62,955 nucleotides of DNA. It comes from Kitasatospora phosalacinea (GTDB lineage: Bacteria > Actinomycetota > Actinomycetes > Streptomycetales > Streptomycetaceae). The notes beneath the pieces were generated by a model. It worked only from the letters and a program-made list of their open reading frames with translations. It was not told the origin of the DNA and ran no database searches. Below are positions 62,929 to 62,955 of this stretch, one piece after another. Numbering within the stretch: the first letter of the stretch is position 1; every line of letters begins with the position of its first letter. The stretch lies in assembly GCF_000717185.1 (NCBI RefSeq), contig NZ_JNYE01000034.1:1-62955 (forward strand), given 5' to 3'. The translations under genes were made by a program, and so were the position numbers.

Positions 62929-62955
62929 ATGCCTGACCTGGACTCCCTCGCGACC
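62929..62955 (+). CDS. Start of a probable IS982-type transposase (cut by window end)
   Basis: Nine codons, ATG through the window end, read MPDLDSLAT. This matches the conserved N-terminus of IS982-family transposases (M-x-DLDxLAT-ALY). AAAGG precedes the ATG by about 9 nt. GAGGGAGTCCA and TGGACTCCCTC flank the start as an inverted repeat. The rest of the gene and element lie outside the window, so family and intactness are unproven. Confidence 0.5.

Overview
The window is very GC-rich actinobacterial DNA with no plasmid or phage character. A mycothiol S-conjugate amidase, a WhiB-family regulator, a SARP regulator, GTP-dependent PEPCK, a DasR-type chitinase operator, many predicted leaderless genes (TAGGCT about 7 nt before the start codon) and a diterpene cluster all point to a chromosome of Streptomycetaceae (Streptomyces or Kitasatospora). 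I cannot decide the genus from sequence alone.

Layout. 1-5.3 kb: cystathionine beta-synthase, a 480-nt gap rich in RNA hairpins, a small protein, a Tat-type L,D-transpeptidase lipoprotein, and a lipoprotein whose only plausible start is ATC. 5.4-17 kb: mostly housekeeping genes (cupin, M48 protease pair, metB, marR, threonine ammonia-lyase, a drug ABC exporter, greA, mca). 17.2-24.2 kb: a four-gene operon matching the cyclooctatin cluster (GGPP synthase, CotB2-type cyclase, two P450s), bordered on both sides by decayed genes. 24.2-35.9 kb: DUF255 protein, acetyltransferase, an HTH regulator divergent from a secreted papain-like protease operon, a 46-bp-period repeat array, an AraC-like regulator, an oxidoreductase, an MFS exporter/TetR pair and a hemolysin III-like protein. 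36-49.7 kb: pckG, an aminotransferase, a prepilin peptidase, chitinase, cis-prenyltransferase, PhoH, a transglycosylase-like protein, an AI-2E transporter, and ahpC-ahpD divergent from oxyR. 49.8-53 kb: a compact ATPase+HNH nuclease pair resembling a Septu/PtuAB defence module, then a MerR/quinone oxidoreductase pair. 53-63 kb: PP2C phosphatase, methyltransferase, an AfsR-like SARP divergent from a 69-aa acidic peptide, class I fumarase, a DUF1707 protein, a WhiB regulator, and the first codons of a probable IS982-type transposase at the window edge.

The genes work together in a few clear groups. CotB1-B4 homologues should make GGPP, cyclise it to a 5-8-5 tricycle and hydroxylate it twice. 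CBS and MetB are the transsulfuration/methionine enzymes. AhpC, AhpD and OxyR form a peroxide-response unit. PtuA-like and PtuB-like genes overlap by 4 nt and probably form one complex. The MerR protein probably controls the oxidoreductase gene through an operator lying inside its own 3' end.

The items most worth attention are the cyclooctatin-like cluster with its flanking gene remnants, the ATPase/HNH pair, the structured-RNA candidate at 1.7-2.0 kb, the ATC-start lipoprotein, the 46-bp repeat array, several BldD-box-like palindromes, and the orphan 69-aa peptide facing the SARP gene. All family assignments come from reading motifs and remembered family sequences; no database search was run.
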